Part shown: one piece after another, positions 6,905 through 15,366 of the stretch
Layout of the letters: every line of letters starts with the position of its first letter
How positions within the stretch are numbered: the stretch's first letter is position 1
Source: UA16 sp002292325
GTDB taxonomy: Bacteria; Bacteroidota; Bacteroidia; Flavobacteriales_D; Sanyastnellaceae
DNA length: 64,000 nucleotides
Reading direction: 5' to 3'
Assembly: GCA_943788645.1 (NCBI GenBank)
Contig: CALSRC010000001.1
Span: 248,001-312,000 of the forward strand
Notes under the pieces: model-generated
Told to the model about the DNA's origin: nothing
What the model saw: only the letters and a program-made list of their open reading frames with translations
Database searches by the model: none
Program-made: the position numbers and the translations under genes

Positions 6905-9400
6905 TTATTCGATGACCAAAGCTTGTCCAGGAGATTGGTCCAATTGCACGAAATAGGTACCCCTCGCCCAATCGCGCACGTTGACTTGCCATTCACTCAG
7001 CCCCTGAGCGTGTCTTACAGCCGAAACCAATTGCCCAGAAGCATTCCAAATCTGCATCGATTTAGCGGACGATTTAGCGGTTATATGGAGTTCGTTGCGC
7101 GCTGGATTGGGCCAGATGTTGGCTTCAGTTTCCATGGGATTGGATTCGAGATTGGACGAGACATCGCCTTTGGCAAAAGCGTATTGACCTTGTTTTAAAT
7201 CAAGAACCCTGAACAACCCTGATCCATTCGCTAAAGATCCGGGTTGCCACTCGTAAGCTTCGCATTCTTGCCAAGGAGCACCAGCATCAGGACGCCACGC
7301 CAAAAATCCATTGGCCTCCGTCCCACCATAGAGTTCGAAATCCAAAGCGTCGGAGTCGTTTCCATAGTATTGTAGACGGGCATCGAGCAAAAGCCCATCT
7401 GGCCAAATTCCGTCAACCACCCAAAAATGAGTTGTACTCAATTCTTCTACATACGGGTCCACAGGTCCCGCATCGGGAGCGGCCCAATGATGTTCGACTC
7501 GGACCAACGCAGAATCGCCCTCGGGCATCGCGTCACATCCAACGCGCATGGCAACCCAAGGCAGATTTTGAATTCCTTCGGTCTCTTGGATGGTGTACAT
7601 GAAGTCCATGCGGCCTTGATTCAGTTTTCCGTTAGGATTGAGGGCGATGAGTGCTGGAACGTCAATGCCCGGGTGATCAATGACCATTTGGTCCGTCTGG
7701 CCACTGGCGACTATTTGCGTGTCGAAACGGTTCCAATTTGCATCCCAAACAGCCACATCCAGTGGCTCGGACATGTGGTAAGCATCGCAAGCACGGAGTT
7801 TTTGTTGCAAGTACAGGGTGGTTTGTTCGGAACCCGCCTGAACAGCGGAATCAAGCACCCAAGTTGAAAACCCAGGCTGCAAGACTTGCGCCTCAAACCA
7901 CGGGGTCATATCAACTCCAGTAACGGCTTCGAGTGTTTCTTCAAAATCCGTGACATCCATGAAGCTGTCGTAATGTTCGGCAATGACCGATTGCATCCCT
8001 GACCTGAATACATCATCTCCGAGGTAGGCGCGTAAGTTGTGTAAAATCGAGGCACCCTTGTAGTAAGTGTGCCGCCCGTAAATCTCCTCGTCTGGCATCG
8101 GTGAAAGCGGATGAAAACCATTGTCTTGGATGTGACACTCTTCCAGCACAAACAACTGATTGTCCTTCACAACATCGATAAACGCTTCTTCACCGTCCTT
8201 CCATTCGACAAATAAATGTGAACTGTATTCTGCGGGACCTTCTTTGAGCCACATGTGGTTGTGAATGCGCGGTGCGACCAAATCACCCCACCAGTGGTGA
8301 CCCAATTCGTGGCTGAATAAGTCTCCATTGGCGACCAATCCTTCCCCGACCATGAATTGAGGATAGGCAATGTTGGTAGGGATTTCCAGCGCTCCATCGG
8401 TCGTGAGTACATATCCCACGCGCTCCCAAGCATAAGGCCCCCACCAGTATTCCAATGCATCAATAGCGAATCCGAGCTCTTGAAATTTATTGACCATGGG
8501 ACCCATCTGTGCTTGTTTTGCCGTGAGCCGAACAGGAATGTCACCGTATGCACCTGTGTGGACATAGTTCGAATCGACATAGGGCGCCACAGCAATCGCG
8601 GATTGGTGTGTGGTAATGGGGTGGGTAAGTTCAAAACTGCGCAGAATGGTGTCGCCTGCGAGAAATTGTTCTCCGATGAGGTGGCCCTGGCAATGCGCTT
8701 TGCGTCCACCTGCGCTTGTTACATGATACGTGTACATGGCCCGTTCGATGAAATTGTCAAAACAGGGGTACCAGACTTTTCCAAAATTCGGGGGAATGGT
8801 CGTCAATCCGATGCCCAAATTGTAGATGTAATCGCTGACATAATAGAAACCTCCCCAATACGGGTCTTGGTAAGGTGAACCGGCATACCACACATCCACT
8901 TGGTAAGGCACATCCACCGCCCAACCCGCTTCAGGCGTGTCAATATGAAGCTGAGATTCGGATTGGTTGAACCCGATGCTGTCTCCATTGATTTTGACAC
9001 TGTCCACGCTCAGCTCAACCAGGTCGAACCACAAATCACTGGCGGACGCATCGAGCACATGCAAGGAGATGGTGGCATGCGCATCCAAAAGCTGGTAGCT
9101 GTAGTTGGTCACATCCAATTCCAGTTCGTAGGCCTGTAGATCAAAAGAATCACTCCTTGCGATGGATGGCTCCATGTCGTAATTCATCATCCAACGCGGT
9201 GCTGGTGTGGGCTCGACTTGGCAACGATCATCGCCTGCCTGATGGCTCACGTGGTGGCATTGGAGCGGACTGAATACCCGCGGTGAGCGAAGCACTCGTT
9301 GATCTGAAAACGGTTCTGCATCTTGGCTATTTGCCACCGGCAGCGTCAGTATAATACCCGCTACCGCGAAAATGGAGCGAAAGAGATTTGACTTAAGCAT
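6905..9400 (-). CDS. M1 family zinc aminopeptidase with T9SS type A sorting domain
   Basis: The 831-residue secreted peptidase has an N-terminal signal peptide (cut after ANSQ), an M1 N-domain, the substrate-binding motif GALEIPTN (in place of GAMEN, about residues 334-341), and the zinc site HELGHHWWG (about residue 365) with the downstream Glu in KEGPAEY. A Tyr-containing segment (GRHTYYKGASIL) follows. The last 75 residues form a T9SS sorting domain starting at NIWPNPARNELHI. It probably trims peptides outside the cell or on its surface. The start is fixed by the -7 element TAAATTGG four bases upstream. It is convergent with the Asp-box gene and divergent from slyD. Confidence 0.9.
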   Translation of the reverse strand: MLKSNLFRSIFAVAGIILTLPVANSQDAEPFSDQRVLRSPRVFSPLQCHHVSHQAGDDRCQVEPTPAPRWMMNYDMEPSIARSDSFDLQAYELELDVTNYSYQLLDAHATISLHVLDASASDLWFDLVELSVDSVKINGDSIGFNQSESQLHIDTPEAGWAVDVPYQVDVWYAGSPYQDPYWGGFYYVSDYIYNLGIGLTTIPPNFGKVWYPCFDNFIERAMYTYHVTSAGGRKAHCQGHLIGEQFLAGDTILRSFELTHPITTHQSAIAVAPYVDSNYVHTGAYGDIPVRLTAKQAQMGPMVNKFQELGFAIDALEYWWGPYAWERVGYVLTTDGALEIPTNIAYPQFMVGEGLVANGDLFSHELGHHWWGDLVAPRIHNHMWLKEGPAEYSSHLFVEWKDGEEAFIDVVKDNQLFVLEECHIQDNGFHPLSPMPDEEIYGRHTYYKGASILHNLRAYLGDDVFRSGMQSVIAEHYDSFMDVTDFEETLEAVTGVDMTPWFEAQVLQPGFSTWVLDSAVQAGSEQTTLYLQQKLRACDAYHMSEPLDVAVWDANWNRFDTQIVASGQTDQMVIDHPGIDVPALIALNPNGKLNQGRMDFMYTIQETEGIQNLPWVAMRVGCDAMPEGDSALVRVEHHWAAPDAGPVDPYVEELSTTHFWVVDGIWPDGLLLDARLQYYGNDSDALDFELYGGTEANGFLAWRPDAGAPWQECEAYEWQPGSLANGSGLFRVLDLKQGQYAFAKGDVSSNLESNPMETEANIWPNPARNELHITAKSSAKSMQIWNASGQLVSAVRHAQGLSEWQVNVRDWARGTYFVQLDQSPGQALVIE

Positions 9401-9404
9401 GTTG

Positions 9405-9412
9405 CCAATTTA
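9405..9412 (-). promoter_or_regulatory. -7 element four bases before the M1 peptidase start
   Basis: Reverse strand TAAATTGG, then CAAC, then ATG at 9400. It matches TAnnTTTG except for one base. The distance predicts transcription starting at or within a base or two of the ATG. Confidence 0.55.
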
Positions 9413-9423
9413 CATCATCGACC

Positions 9424-9431
9424 TACTTTCG
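9424..9431 (+). promoter_or_regulatory. -7 element four bases before the slyD-like start, with a -33 TTG
   Basis: TACTTTCG, then CGCC, then ATG at 9436. A TTG at 9402-9404 lies 19 bases upstream, within the usual Bacteroidota spacing of -33 to -7. This is the most complete promoter of the leaderless set. Confidence 0.6.
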
Positions 9432-9435
9432 CGCC

Positions 9436-9909
9436 ATGAACAAGACACCGATTGCTCCTGGGAAGTATGCGGAAATCAGCTACATCTTACGGGAAAATGG
9501 CCCAGACGGCGAAGAACTCGAAATTTGTCCCGCCGATGAGGCCTTTGGATTCATGCTGGGAGAAGGCCAGGTTTTGCCTGCTTTTGAGGCCGCTTTGAAT
9601 GGGTTGGTAGCTGGGGATTCGTTCGAGTTTACGTTGAGCGTAGAGGATGCCTACGGGGAAGAAGACGAAGAGGCGTATGTCGAGGTGCCGAAGTCGGCTT
9701 TCTTGGTGGACGGGGAGCTGGACGAATCGATTTTTGAGTTAGGTGAAGCGGTTCCGATGCAAACGGAGGACGGCGATGAGATGATTGGTGTGGTTGCGGA
9801 GGTGCGATTAAATTCTGTTGTGGTGGATTTCAACCATCCTTTTGCTGGATTAAGCCTGCATTTTGTTGGAGAGATTTTGGGGGTTGCCGATGCTCCACCA
9901 GCCCGCTGA
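9436..9909 (+). CDS. SlyD-like FKBP-type peptidyl-prolyl cis-trans isomerase
   Basis: A 157-residue cytoplasmic prolyl isomerase and chaperone. The FKBP fold is split by an insert-in-flap (IF) domain, as in SlyD: the first FKBP part covers residues 1-70 (FGFMLGEGQVLPAFEAAL, then GDSFEFTLSVEDAYGE), the IF domain about 75-130 (VPKSAF to ADV-like VVAEV), and the final strand carries DFNHPFAG, the SlyD hallmark. The His/Cys-rich metal-binding tail of E. coli SlyD is absent; the protein ends soon after GEILGV. It lies 29 bases upstream of thiL on the same strand, but thiL appears to have its own promoter. Confidence 0.85.
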   Translation: MNKTPIAPGKYAEISYILRENGPDGEELEICPADEAFGFMLGEGQVLPAFEAALNGLVAGDSFEFTLSVEDAYGEEDEEAYVEVPKSAFLVDGELDESIFELGEAVPMQTEDGDEMIGVVAEVRLNSVVVDFNHPFAGLSLHFVGEILGVADAPPAR

Positions 9910-9926
9910 ATCGAGAAAAGATTCGG

Positions 9927-9934
9927 TACCTTTG
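9927..9934 (+). promoter_or_regulatory. -7 element four bases before thiL
   Basis: TACCTTTG, a perfect TAnnTTTG, is followed by CGGC and ATG at 9939. It lies in the 29-base gap after slyD. A convincing -33 TTG at the expected distance was not seen. Confidence 0.6.
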
Positions 9935-9938
9935 CGGC

Positions 9939-10988
9939 ATGCAACGTACGGAAATAGAAGACCTTGGGGAGTTTGGTTTGATTCGTCGGCTGACGGAGGG
10001 CACGGTTTTGCGACAGCCTTCGACTTTAATGGGCATCGGAGATGATGCTGCTGTGATCAATCCGGAAGGCAAGCGAGTTGTGGTATCCACTGACATGCTA
10101 TGCGAAGGAGTCCATTTTGATTTGGCGTATGTGCCGCTGAAGCACCTTGGTTACAAATCCATTGCGGTCAATTTATCGGATATCTGTGCGATGAATGCGG
10201 TCCCTACTCAAGTGACGGTTTCGATTGCGGTCAGCAGTCGGTTTTCAGTCGAGGCGCTCGATGAATTGTATGCTGGCGTGCACAAAGCTTGCGCGGTCTA
10301 TGGAGTGGATTTGGTAGGTGGAGACACCTCTTCTTCTACGTCGGGGTTGATGATCACGGTTACCGCTTTGGGATTGGTCGACGGAGATTCTGCGGTTGCT
10401 CGCTCAGGGGCGAAGGCGGGAGATTTACTCGTGGTGTCAGGAGATTTGGGAGGTGCGTACATGGGGCTTCAGGTTCTTGAACGCGAGCGTGTGGTGTTCA
10501 AGTCCGCTCCGATGGCTCAGCCTGACTTGTCTGGACATGAGGGCATTCTCGAGCGTCAACTTAAACCGGAGGCGCGCACGGACGTTGTGCGTGAAATGGC
10601 TGATTTGAAGTTAAAACCAACTTCGATGATTGACATCTCGGACGGTTTGGCCTCAGAAGTATTTCACCTGTGCACTGCATCGGAACTCGGTGTGAAGGTA
10701 TTCGAAGAGAAGTTGCCCATCGATCCCCACACGTACGAGACGGCCCGGGAATTCAACCTCGATCCTACGCTTTGCGTACTGAGCGGGGGGGAGGATTATG
10801 AGTTGCTTTTTACGGTAGCACAAGACGATTACGAAAAGGTTCGGAATCACCCGAAACTATCGGTGATTGGCCACATGGTAGATGACCCGGAGGTCAAAAC
10901 GCTCATCACGAAGAACGGCCTCGAAACACCGCTAAAAGCCCAAGGCTGGGACGGGATTTCTTCTCGGAGCCCAGAAGAAACCGCTTAA
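9939..10988 (+). CDS. thiL: Thiamine-monophosphate kinase
   Basis: ThiL phosphorylates thiamine monophosphate to the coenzyme thiamine diphosphate using ATP. The 349 residues carry the family landmarks: IGDDAAVI near residue 33, STDMLCEGVHFDL, SIAVNLSDICAMNA, VGGDTSSS, VVSGDLGGAYMGLQ, MIDISDGLASE and LSGGEDYELLFTV. These are the Mg-ATP and substrate-binding segments of the PurM/ThiL superfamily. Length is typical. It starts a tightly packed run with asnB four bases downstream. No other thiamine genes are nearby, so thiL is separated from the biosynthetic cluster here. Confidence 0.95.
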   Translation: MQRTEIEDLGEFGLIRRLTEGTVLRQPSTLMGIGDDAAVINPEGKRVVVSTDMLCEGVHFDLAYVPLKHLGYKSIAVNLSDICAMNAVPTQVTVSIAVSSRFSVEALDELYAGVHKACAVYGVDLVGGDTSSSTSGLMITVTALGLVDGDSAVARSGAKAGDLLVVSGDLGGAYMGLQVLERERVVFKSAPMAQPDLSGHEGILERQLKPEARTDVVREMADLKLKPTSMIDISDGLASEVFHLCTASELGVKVFEEKLPIDPHTYETAREFNLDPTLCVLSGGEDYELLFTVAQDDYEKVRNHPKLSVIGHMVDDPEVKTLITKNGLETPLKAQGWDGISSRSPEETA

Positions 10989-10992
10989 AGTC

Positions 10993-12879
10993 ATGTGCGG
11001 GATCTCGGGGATATACGGAATCGAATCACGTGACATGTTCCCAGAAGCGTGTGCTGCGCTGGGCCGCATGACCGAGGCCATCGCTCACCGAGGGCCTGAC
11101 GCGACAGGAGTCTGGACAGAAGACGAGGAGCTGGTTCTGGGCCATAGAAGACTGAGCATCATTGACACCCGTGATGTATCGAATCAGCCATTTAGAGACA
11201 CCGTCACAGGAGATGTAATCGTGTTCAACGGCGAAGTCTACAATTACCAGGAACTCCGAGAGCAGTTGAAGGGCGAGTTTGCATTCAAGACCGATAGCGA
11301 TACTGAGGTGGTTTTGGCTGCTTTGCAGGTTTGGGGTCGCGCCGCGCTCCATGAATTCAATGGCATGTTTGCATTTGCATACTGGAATCATGCCAAGCGT
11401 GAATTGTTTATTGCACGGGATCGGATGGGAATCAAACCGCTGTATTACACGTCCGTCAATGGATCCGTTTTGTTTTCAAGTGAGGTGAGGAGTTTATTGG
11501 CTTCCAATTGGGTCAAAAGGGAGCACGACCCGGTTGCTCTTGTGGATTATTTGCGCTACCAAACGGTCCATGCTCCCCGGACCATGGTGAAGGGTGTTCG
11601 TTTGCTTGAGCCGGGACATTGGTTGCGATTGAATGGGGAAGAAATGGAAACCGGTTGCTGGTGGGATGCGGCTTCTTCTGCGCCACTTTCTAATGCCTCG
11701 CGTGATGAGCACTTAAAGTCGATCCGTTCGACTTTGCGGGATGCGGTTTCTTTGCGCATGCGATCGGATGTGCCTCTGGGTGCTTTTTTGTCAGGAGGGA
11801 TTGATTCCAGTGCGATTGTCGGATTGATGAAAGAGGCTTCCGAGCAGCAGATTTCGACCTTCAGCGTGACCTTCAACGAAGGAGAGTTTGACGAAAGTCC
11901 TTACTCCAGATTGATTGCGAAGCGGTTTGGTACAGATCACCACGAAATTCGATTGACCCCGGACGCCTTTTTAAACGAAGTACCGGCAGCACTTGAAGCG
12001 ATGGATCACCCCAGTGGAGATGGACCCAACACCTATGTTGTTAGCCAAGCAACGAAACACGCCGGAATTACCGTCGCGCTGAGCGGATTGGGGGGTGATG
12101 AGTTGTTCGCGGGGTATCCAGTTTTTAAGCGAACGCAAGCGTTGTGGGAACAGCGCTGGTTGGGTTCTTGGCCGCGCGGATTGCGCAGATTGGCTGGCGA
12201 AGCATTTGCTGCATACAAGGGAGACGGATCTGCCTACAAGAAGGCGGACATCCTCGCAGGAGATTACTTCGATGTGGAGCATACTTATCCGCTGTCTCGA
12301 CAAGTTTTCTTGGAACGTGACATACGAAAACTTGCACCGGACTGGGCAAACTCACCTAACGCAGTATTTCAATGGCTTCAATCATCGTTTAGCAGAATGG
12401 GTTCAGGCAATCAATTGCCTCGACTTTCTCAAGTTTCGCTGGCCGAAATGTGGACGTACATGGGCCATACCTTGTTGCGTGATACCGATCAAATGTCCAT
12501 GGCGCATGCATTGGAGGTTCGGGTTCCCTTTTTGGATCACAGGCTGGTTTCCTTGGCATTGAGTGTTGGAGATGACGACAAATGGCCCCATTCGCCCAAG
12601 CAGCTGCTCACGGATGCGTTGCCGGACTTGCTTCCACCTGAAATTATCCATCGGCCTAAAATGGGATTTACTTTGCCATGGGAACAATGGATGAGGACGT
12701 CGTTGAAACCTCTCTGTGACAAAGGCTTGGGTTTCCTGGCCAACGTGGATACGCTATCGAGTGTGCAGGTCAATCGGGTGTGGGATGCATTCCTTGCGGG
12801 AGATCCACGTTGGACATTCTCGAGGGTATGGTCATTGGTGGTATTGGGATATTGGATGGATCGCAATGGAATCAGTTGA
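10993..12879 (+). CDS. asnB: Asparagine synthase (glutamine-hydrolysing) family amidotransferase
   Basis: The 628-residue protein has an N-terminal glutaminase domain starting MCGISGIYG (Cys2 nucleophile) with HRGPDATGVW and the FNGEVYNY motif, then a synthetase domain with the PP-loop LSGGIDSSAIVGL (about residues 266-278) and a C-terminal EVRVPFLDHRLV segment. The family uses glutamine nitrogen to amidate Asp or, in polysaccharide clusters, carboxyl groups of sugars or other substrates. Length (about 620-640) matches the AsnB subgroup often found in capsule and LPS loci. A glycosyltransferase starts inside its 3' end, so amidation of a glycan is possible; classical asparagine synthesis cannot be excluded. 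Confidence 0.85.
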   Translation: MCGISGIYGIESRDMFPEACAALGRMTEAIAHRGPDATGVWTEDEELVLGHRRLSIIDTRDVSNQPFRDTVTGDVIVFNGEVYNYQELREQLKGEFAFKTDSDTEVVLAALQVWGRAALHEFNGMFAFAYWNHAKRELFIARDRMGIKPLYYTSVNGSVLFSSEVRSLLASNWVKREHDPVALVDYLRYQTVHAPRTMVKGVRLLEPGHWLRLNGEEMETGCWWDAASSAPLSNASRDEHLKSIRSTLRDAVSLRMRSDVPLGAFLSGGIDSSAIVGLMKEASEQQISTFSVTFNEGEFDESPYSRLIAKRFGTDHHEIRLTPDAFLNEVPAALEAMDHPSGDGPNTYVVSQATKHAGITVALSGLGGDELFAGYPVFKRTQALWEQRWLGSWPRGLRRLAGEAFAAYKGDGSAYKKADILAGDYFDVEHTYPLSRQVFLERDIRKLAPDWANSPNAVFQWLQSSFSRMGSGNQLPRLSQVSLAEMWTYMGHTLLRDTDQMSMAHALEVRVPFLDHRLVSLALSVGDDDKWPHSPKQLLTDALPDLLPPEIIHRPKMGFTLPWEQWMRTSLKPLCDKGLGFLANVDTLSSVQVNRVWDAFLAGDPRWTFSRVWSLVVLGYWMDRNGIS

Positions 12880-14011
12880 ACAACGAAAGCGGATTTTGAT
12901 TTCGGTGGATTGGTTTCCACCGGCGTTTCGCGCTGGGGGGCCCATTCGGAGCGCTGCTAATTTGGCTTCGCTCCTCGCAAAACAAGCTGAGGTTTGGGTG
13001 GTTACGGGTGCATTGGATTTGGGGGAATCAAGTCCCGTCGTAAATCAATTGAATCAATGGGTGAGTGTTCCCACGGAGAACGGATTCATCAAGGTGTGGT
13101 ACGGAAGTGAGATCAATCGAAGGTTTTGGAAAAATACCCTGGATGAGATTCAACCCCATGCCGTCCACCTGAACAGTGTGTTTTCACCGGTATTTACCCT
13201 GCTTCCCCTGCGCCTCTTACGGACCCAAAAGCAGATCAAAACCATCATCGCCCCTCGAGGGATGTTTGGAGCCTCCGCGTTGGGAATTAAACCATTGAAA
13301 AAGCGTGTATTCTTATCCTTGTCGCGGATGATGGGATGGATGGACAACGTCCAATGGCATGCATCCACGGCTGCTGAAAAGCACGAAGTAAAAGCGATTC
13401 TTCCGCGAGCTCAGGTTTCGGTGGCACAGAACCTTTCATCCTTGCTGCCCCAAGACAACCCCGCTCGGTCGACAGAAAAATGGAGAATTGTCATCATGGG
13501 ACGAATTCATCGGGTAAAGAACCTCGATTTTGGACTGAAGGCCTTGCTAAAAAGTGTTTCTGCTCGGCCCTTGGAGGTTCATTTTATCGGCCCTGTGGAG
13601 GACGAATACTACAAACGAGAACTGGAACAGCTGGCCATGAAAAATGATTCGGTGATGGTCCAGTTTGTTGGAGGGGTGCCGCCTTCAGAATTAAAACCGC
13701 ATTTTCAAGCGGCGCATTATTTATTGTCTTCGACCACGCAAGAAAACTTTGGCCATTCCATTGTTGAGGCTTGGGCGCACGGTTGCCCAGTTTTGATCAG
13801 CGACCGCACTCCTTGGCGCAATTTGTCCGAGAAAGGAATTGGATGGGATTGGCCACTCGATGAAGCGATTTGGGATTCCGGTTTGAAAACGGCATTTTCT
13901 GTGCCACCTGAAAATTGGCAGGAGATGTCGGAAGCGTCACGTCAGTTTTTTTCAGCACACGTGCGGAGCGAGGAAGCAGAACGCGCTAACTTGGCGTTGT
14001 TCGAATTATGA
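12866..14011 (+). CDS. Glycosyltransferase family 4-like protein
   Basis: A 381-residue GT-B glycosyltransferase. The N-domain begins RILISVDWFPPAFRAGGPIR, a sugar-acceptor-side motif common in GT4 enzymes. The C-domain has IVIMGRIHRVKNLDFGLKAL, VHFIGPVEDEYY, and the donor-binding segment STTQENFGHSIVEAWAHGCP with the conserved Glu. No transmembrane segments are obvious, so it is probably cytoplasmic or peripheral. I chose ATG 12866, which overlaps asnB by 14 bases; the frame stays open upstream, but that extension lies wholly inside asnB and has no family character. The donor and acceptor sugars cannot be inferred. Confidence 0.85.
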   Translation: MESVEQRKRILISVDWFPPAFRAGGPIRSAANLASLLAKQAEVWVVTGALDLGESSPVVNQLNQWVSVPTENGFIKVWYGSEINRRFWKNTLDEIQPHAVHLNSVFSPVFTLLPLRLLRTQKQIKTIIAPRGMFGASALGIKPLKKRVFLSLSRMMGWMDNVQWHASTAAEKHEVKAILPRAQVSVAQNLSSLLPQDNPARSTEKWRIVIMGRIHRVKNLDFGLKALLKSVSARPLEVHFIGPVEDEYYKRELEQLAMKNDSVMVQFVGGVPPSELKPHFQAAHYLLSSTTQENFGHSIVEAWAHGCPVLISDRTPWRNLSEKGIGWDWPLDEAIWDSGLKTAFSVPPENWQEMSEASRQFFSAHVRSEEAERANLALFEL

Positions 14012-14961
14012 ATCGCATTCAGGAACTTTTGGGCATCCAGTACCCGGTCATCCAGGCCGGGATGATTTGGTGCAGCGGATGGGAGCTGGCCTGTGCTGTT
14101 TCGAATGCAGGGGGGTTGGGCATCCTCGGAGCAGGGTCGATGTACCCCGAGGTGCTAAGGGATCAAATCAAAAAATGCCAAGCGGCGTCGGACCGACCTT
14201 TTGCTGTCAACCTGCCGTTGCTGTATCCTTCCATCGAAGAGCACATAGCGAGCATCATAGAATTTGGTGTGCCCATTGTTTTCACGAGTGCGGGAAACCC
14301 AACAAAATGGACGGCACATCTTCAATCCCATGGAATCAAAGTGGTGCATGTCGTGAGCAGCGTGAAGTTCGCTCTCAAAGCAGAATCAGCTGGTGTGGAT
14401 GCCGTCGTGGCGGAAGGATTTGAGGCAGGAGGTCACAATGGCAGGGAAGAAACGACAACCCTGTGTTTGGTTCCTGCTGTGGCGGATGCGTTGAACGTTC
14501 CTGTGATTGCAGCGGGAGGAATTTGCGATGCGCGCAGCACGCTTGCGGCTTTTGCACTTGGGGCAGAAGGGGTTCAGCTGGGCAGCCGATTTGTTGCAAC
14601 TCCGGAATCATCCGCACACCAGGCGTTCAAAGACCGAGTGGTCGATGCCAGTGAGGGTTCAACACGCTTAAGTCTAAAGGCTTTGACACCCGTGCGGTTG
14701 TTGGACAATCCATTTGCACGTGAAGTGGCCGCGGCTGAGGCGGCTGGACAATCGACGGATCAACTGCAGGAGTTGCTGGGTCGTGGTCGGGCAAAGAAGG
14801 GCATGTTTGAAGGCGACTTGGAAGCAGGTGAATTGGAGATTGGGCAAGTCAGCGGTCAAATTCAGCGGCTAGTTCCTGCGGCTGAAATAGTCCAAGAGTT
14901 GGTGCGAGAGTATGAGTTGCTTACCCAAGGAATGGCGGACGAACGGTTTCACTGGAAGTGA
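14008..14961 (+). CDS. FabK / nitronate monooxygenase family FMN-dependent TIM-barrel protein
   Basis: The 317-residue protein opens with LLGIQYPVIQAGM, typical for the 2-nitropropane dioxygenase/FabK family, and has AVSNAGGLGILG, the VVAEGFEAGGHNG segment (with the conserved His in GGH), PVIAAGGI and the phosphate-binding ALGAEGVQLGSRF. These motifs bind FMN. The family includes nitronate monooxygenases and flavin enoyl-ACP reductases (FabK); the AEGxEAGGH form is seen in both and I cannot decide. It overlaps the glycosyltransferase stop by ATGA. A lipid or redox role is compatible with the following DCC protein. Confidence 0.8.
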   Translation: MNRIQELLGIQYPVIQAGMIWCSGWELACAVSNAGGLGILGAGSMYPEVLRDQIKKCQAASDRPFAVNLPLLYPSIEEHIASIIEFGVPIVFTSAGNPTKWTAHLQSHGIKVVHVVSSVKFALKAESAGVDAVVAEGFEAGGHNGREETTTLCLVPAVADALNVPVIAAGGICDARSTLAAFALGAEGVQLGSRFVATPESSAHQAFKDRVVDASEGSTRLSLKALTPVRLLDNPFAREVAAAEAAGQSTDQLQELLGRGRAKKGMFEGDLEAGELEIGQVSGQIQRLVPAAEIVQELVREYELLTQGMADERFHWK

Positions 14962-15362
14962 AAGAATCGGCTTCATCTCAGCGCATCATCCTTTTTTTTG
15001 ATGGCGCATGTGGCTTGTGTGACCGGGCTGTTGCGTGGACCTGGGATCGGACAAATGATGAGGTCCAATTTGCCCCGCTCCAGGGACCAACAGCGAAGCG
15101 CATCCTTCCGGCTGAACTGCGCCAACCGCCATACCAATCATTGGTTGTGCATGACGGCCAAAATTGTTTTACCGAAGTTGAAGGGCTGCGCATCCTGGGC
15201 ATAAAATTACCACGACCTTGGCGGCAGATTGTGCGGCTGCTATCGGGCTGGCCTCTGCTGCCCATCACCCGAAGTGCCTATCGGTGGGTGGCTCGGAACC
15301 GCAACCGTTGGTTTACGATGCAATGCCGGGTGCCTGACCAAGCTGATCGGCTGCTGCTTTGA
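14958..15362 (+). CDS. DCC family thiol-disulfide oxidoreductase-like protein (DUF393)
   Basis: The 134-residue protein has the defining motif FFDGACGLCDRAVAW near the N-terminus: the DxxCxxC pair resembles a thioredoxin active site. Downstream there is the LRILGIKLPRPWRQ segment and a C-terminal YRWVARNRNRWF stretch, both usual in DCC proteins. The start is GTG at 14958, overlapping the stop of the previous gene (GTGA). The family is assumed to be redox active, but its substrates are unknown. It ends four bases before the convergent uvrC stop. Confidence 0.8.
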   Translation: MKESASSQRIILFFDGACGLCDRAVAWTWDRTNDEVQFAPLQGPTAKRILPAELRQPPYQSLVVHDGQNCFTEVEGLRILGIKLPRPWRQIVRLLSGWPLLPITRSAYRWVARNRNRWFTMQCRVPDQADRLLL

Positions 15363-15366
15363 TTCG

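Noticed and set aside
12716..12865. A longer N-terminus for the glycosyltransferase
   Set aside because: The extension is wholly inside asnB in another frame, rich in Trp and Gly, and unlike GT4 N-termini.
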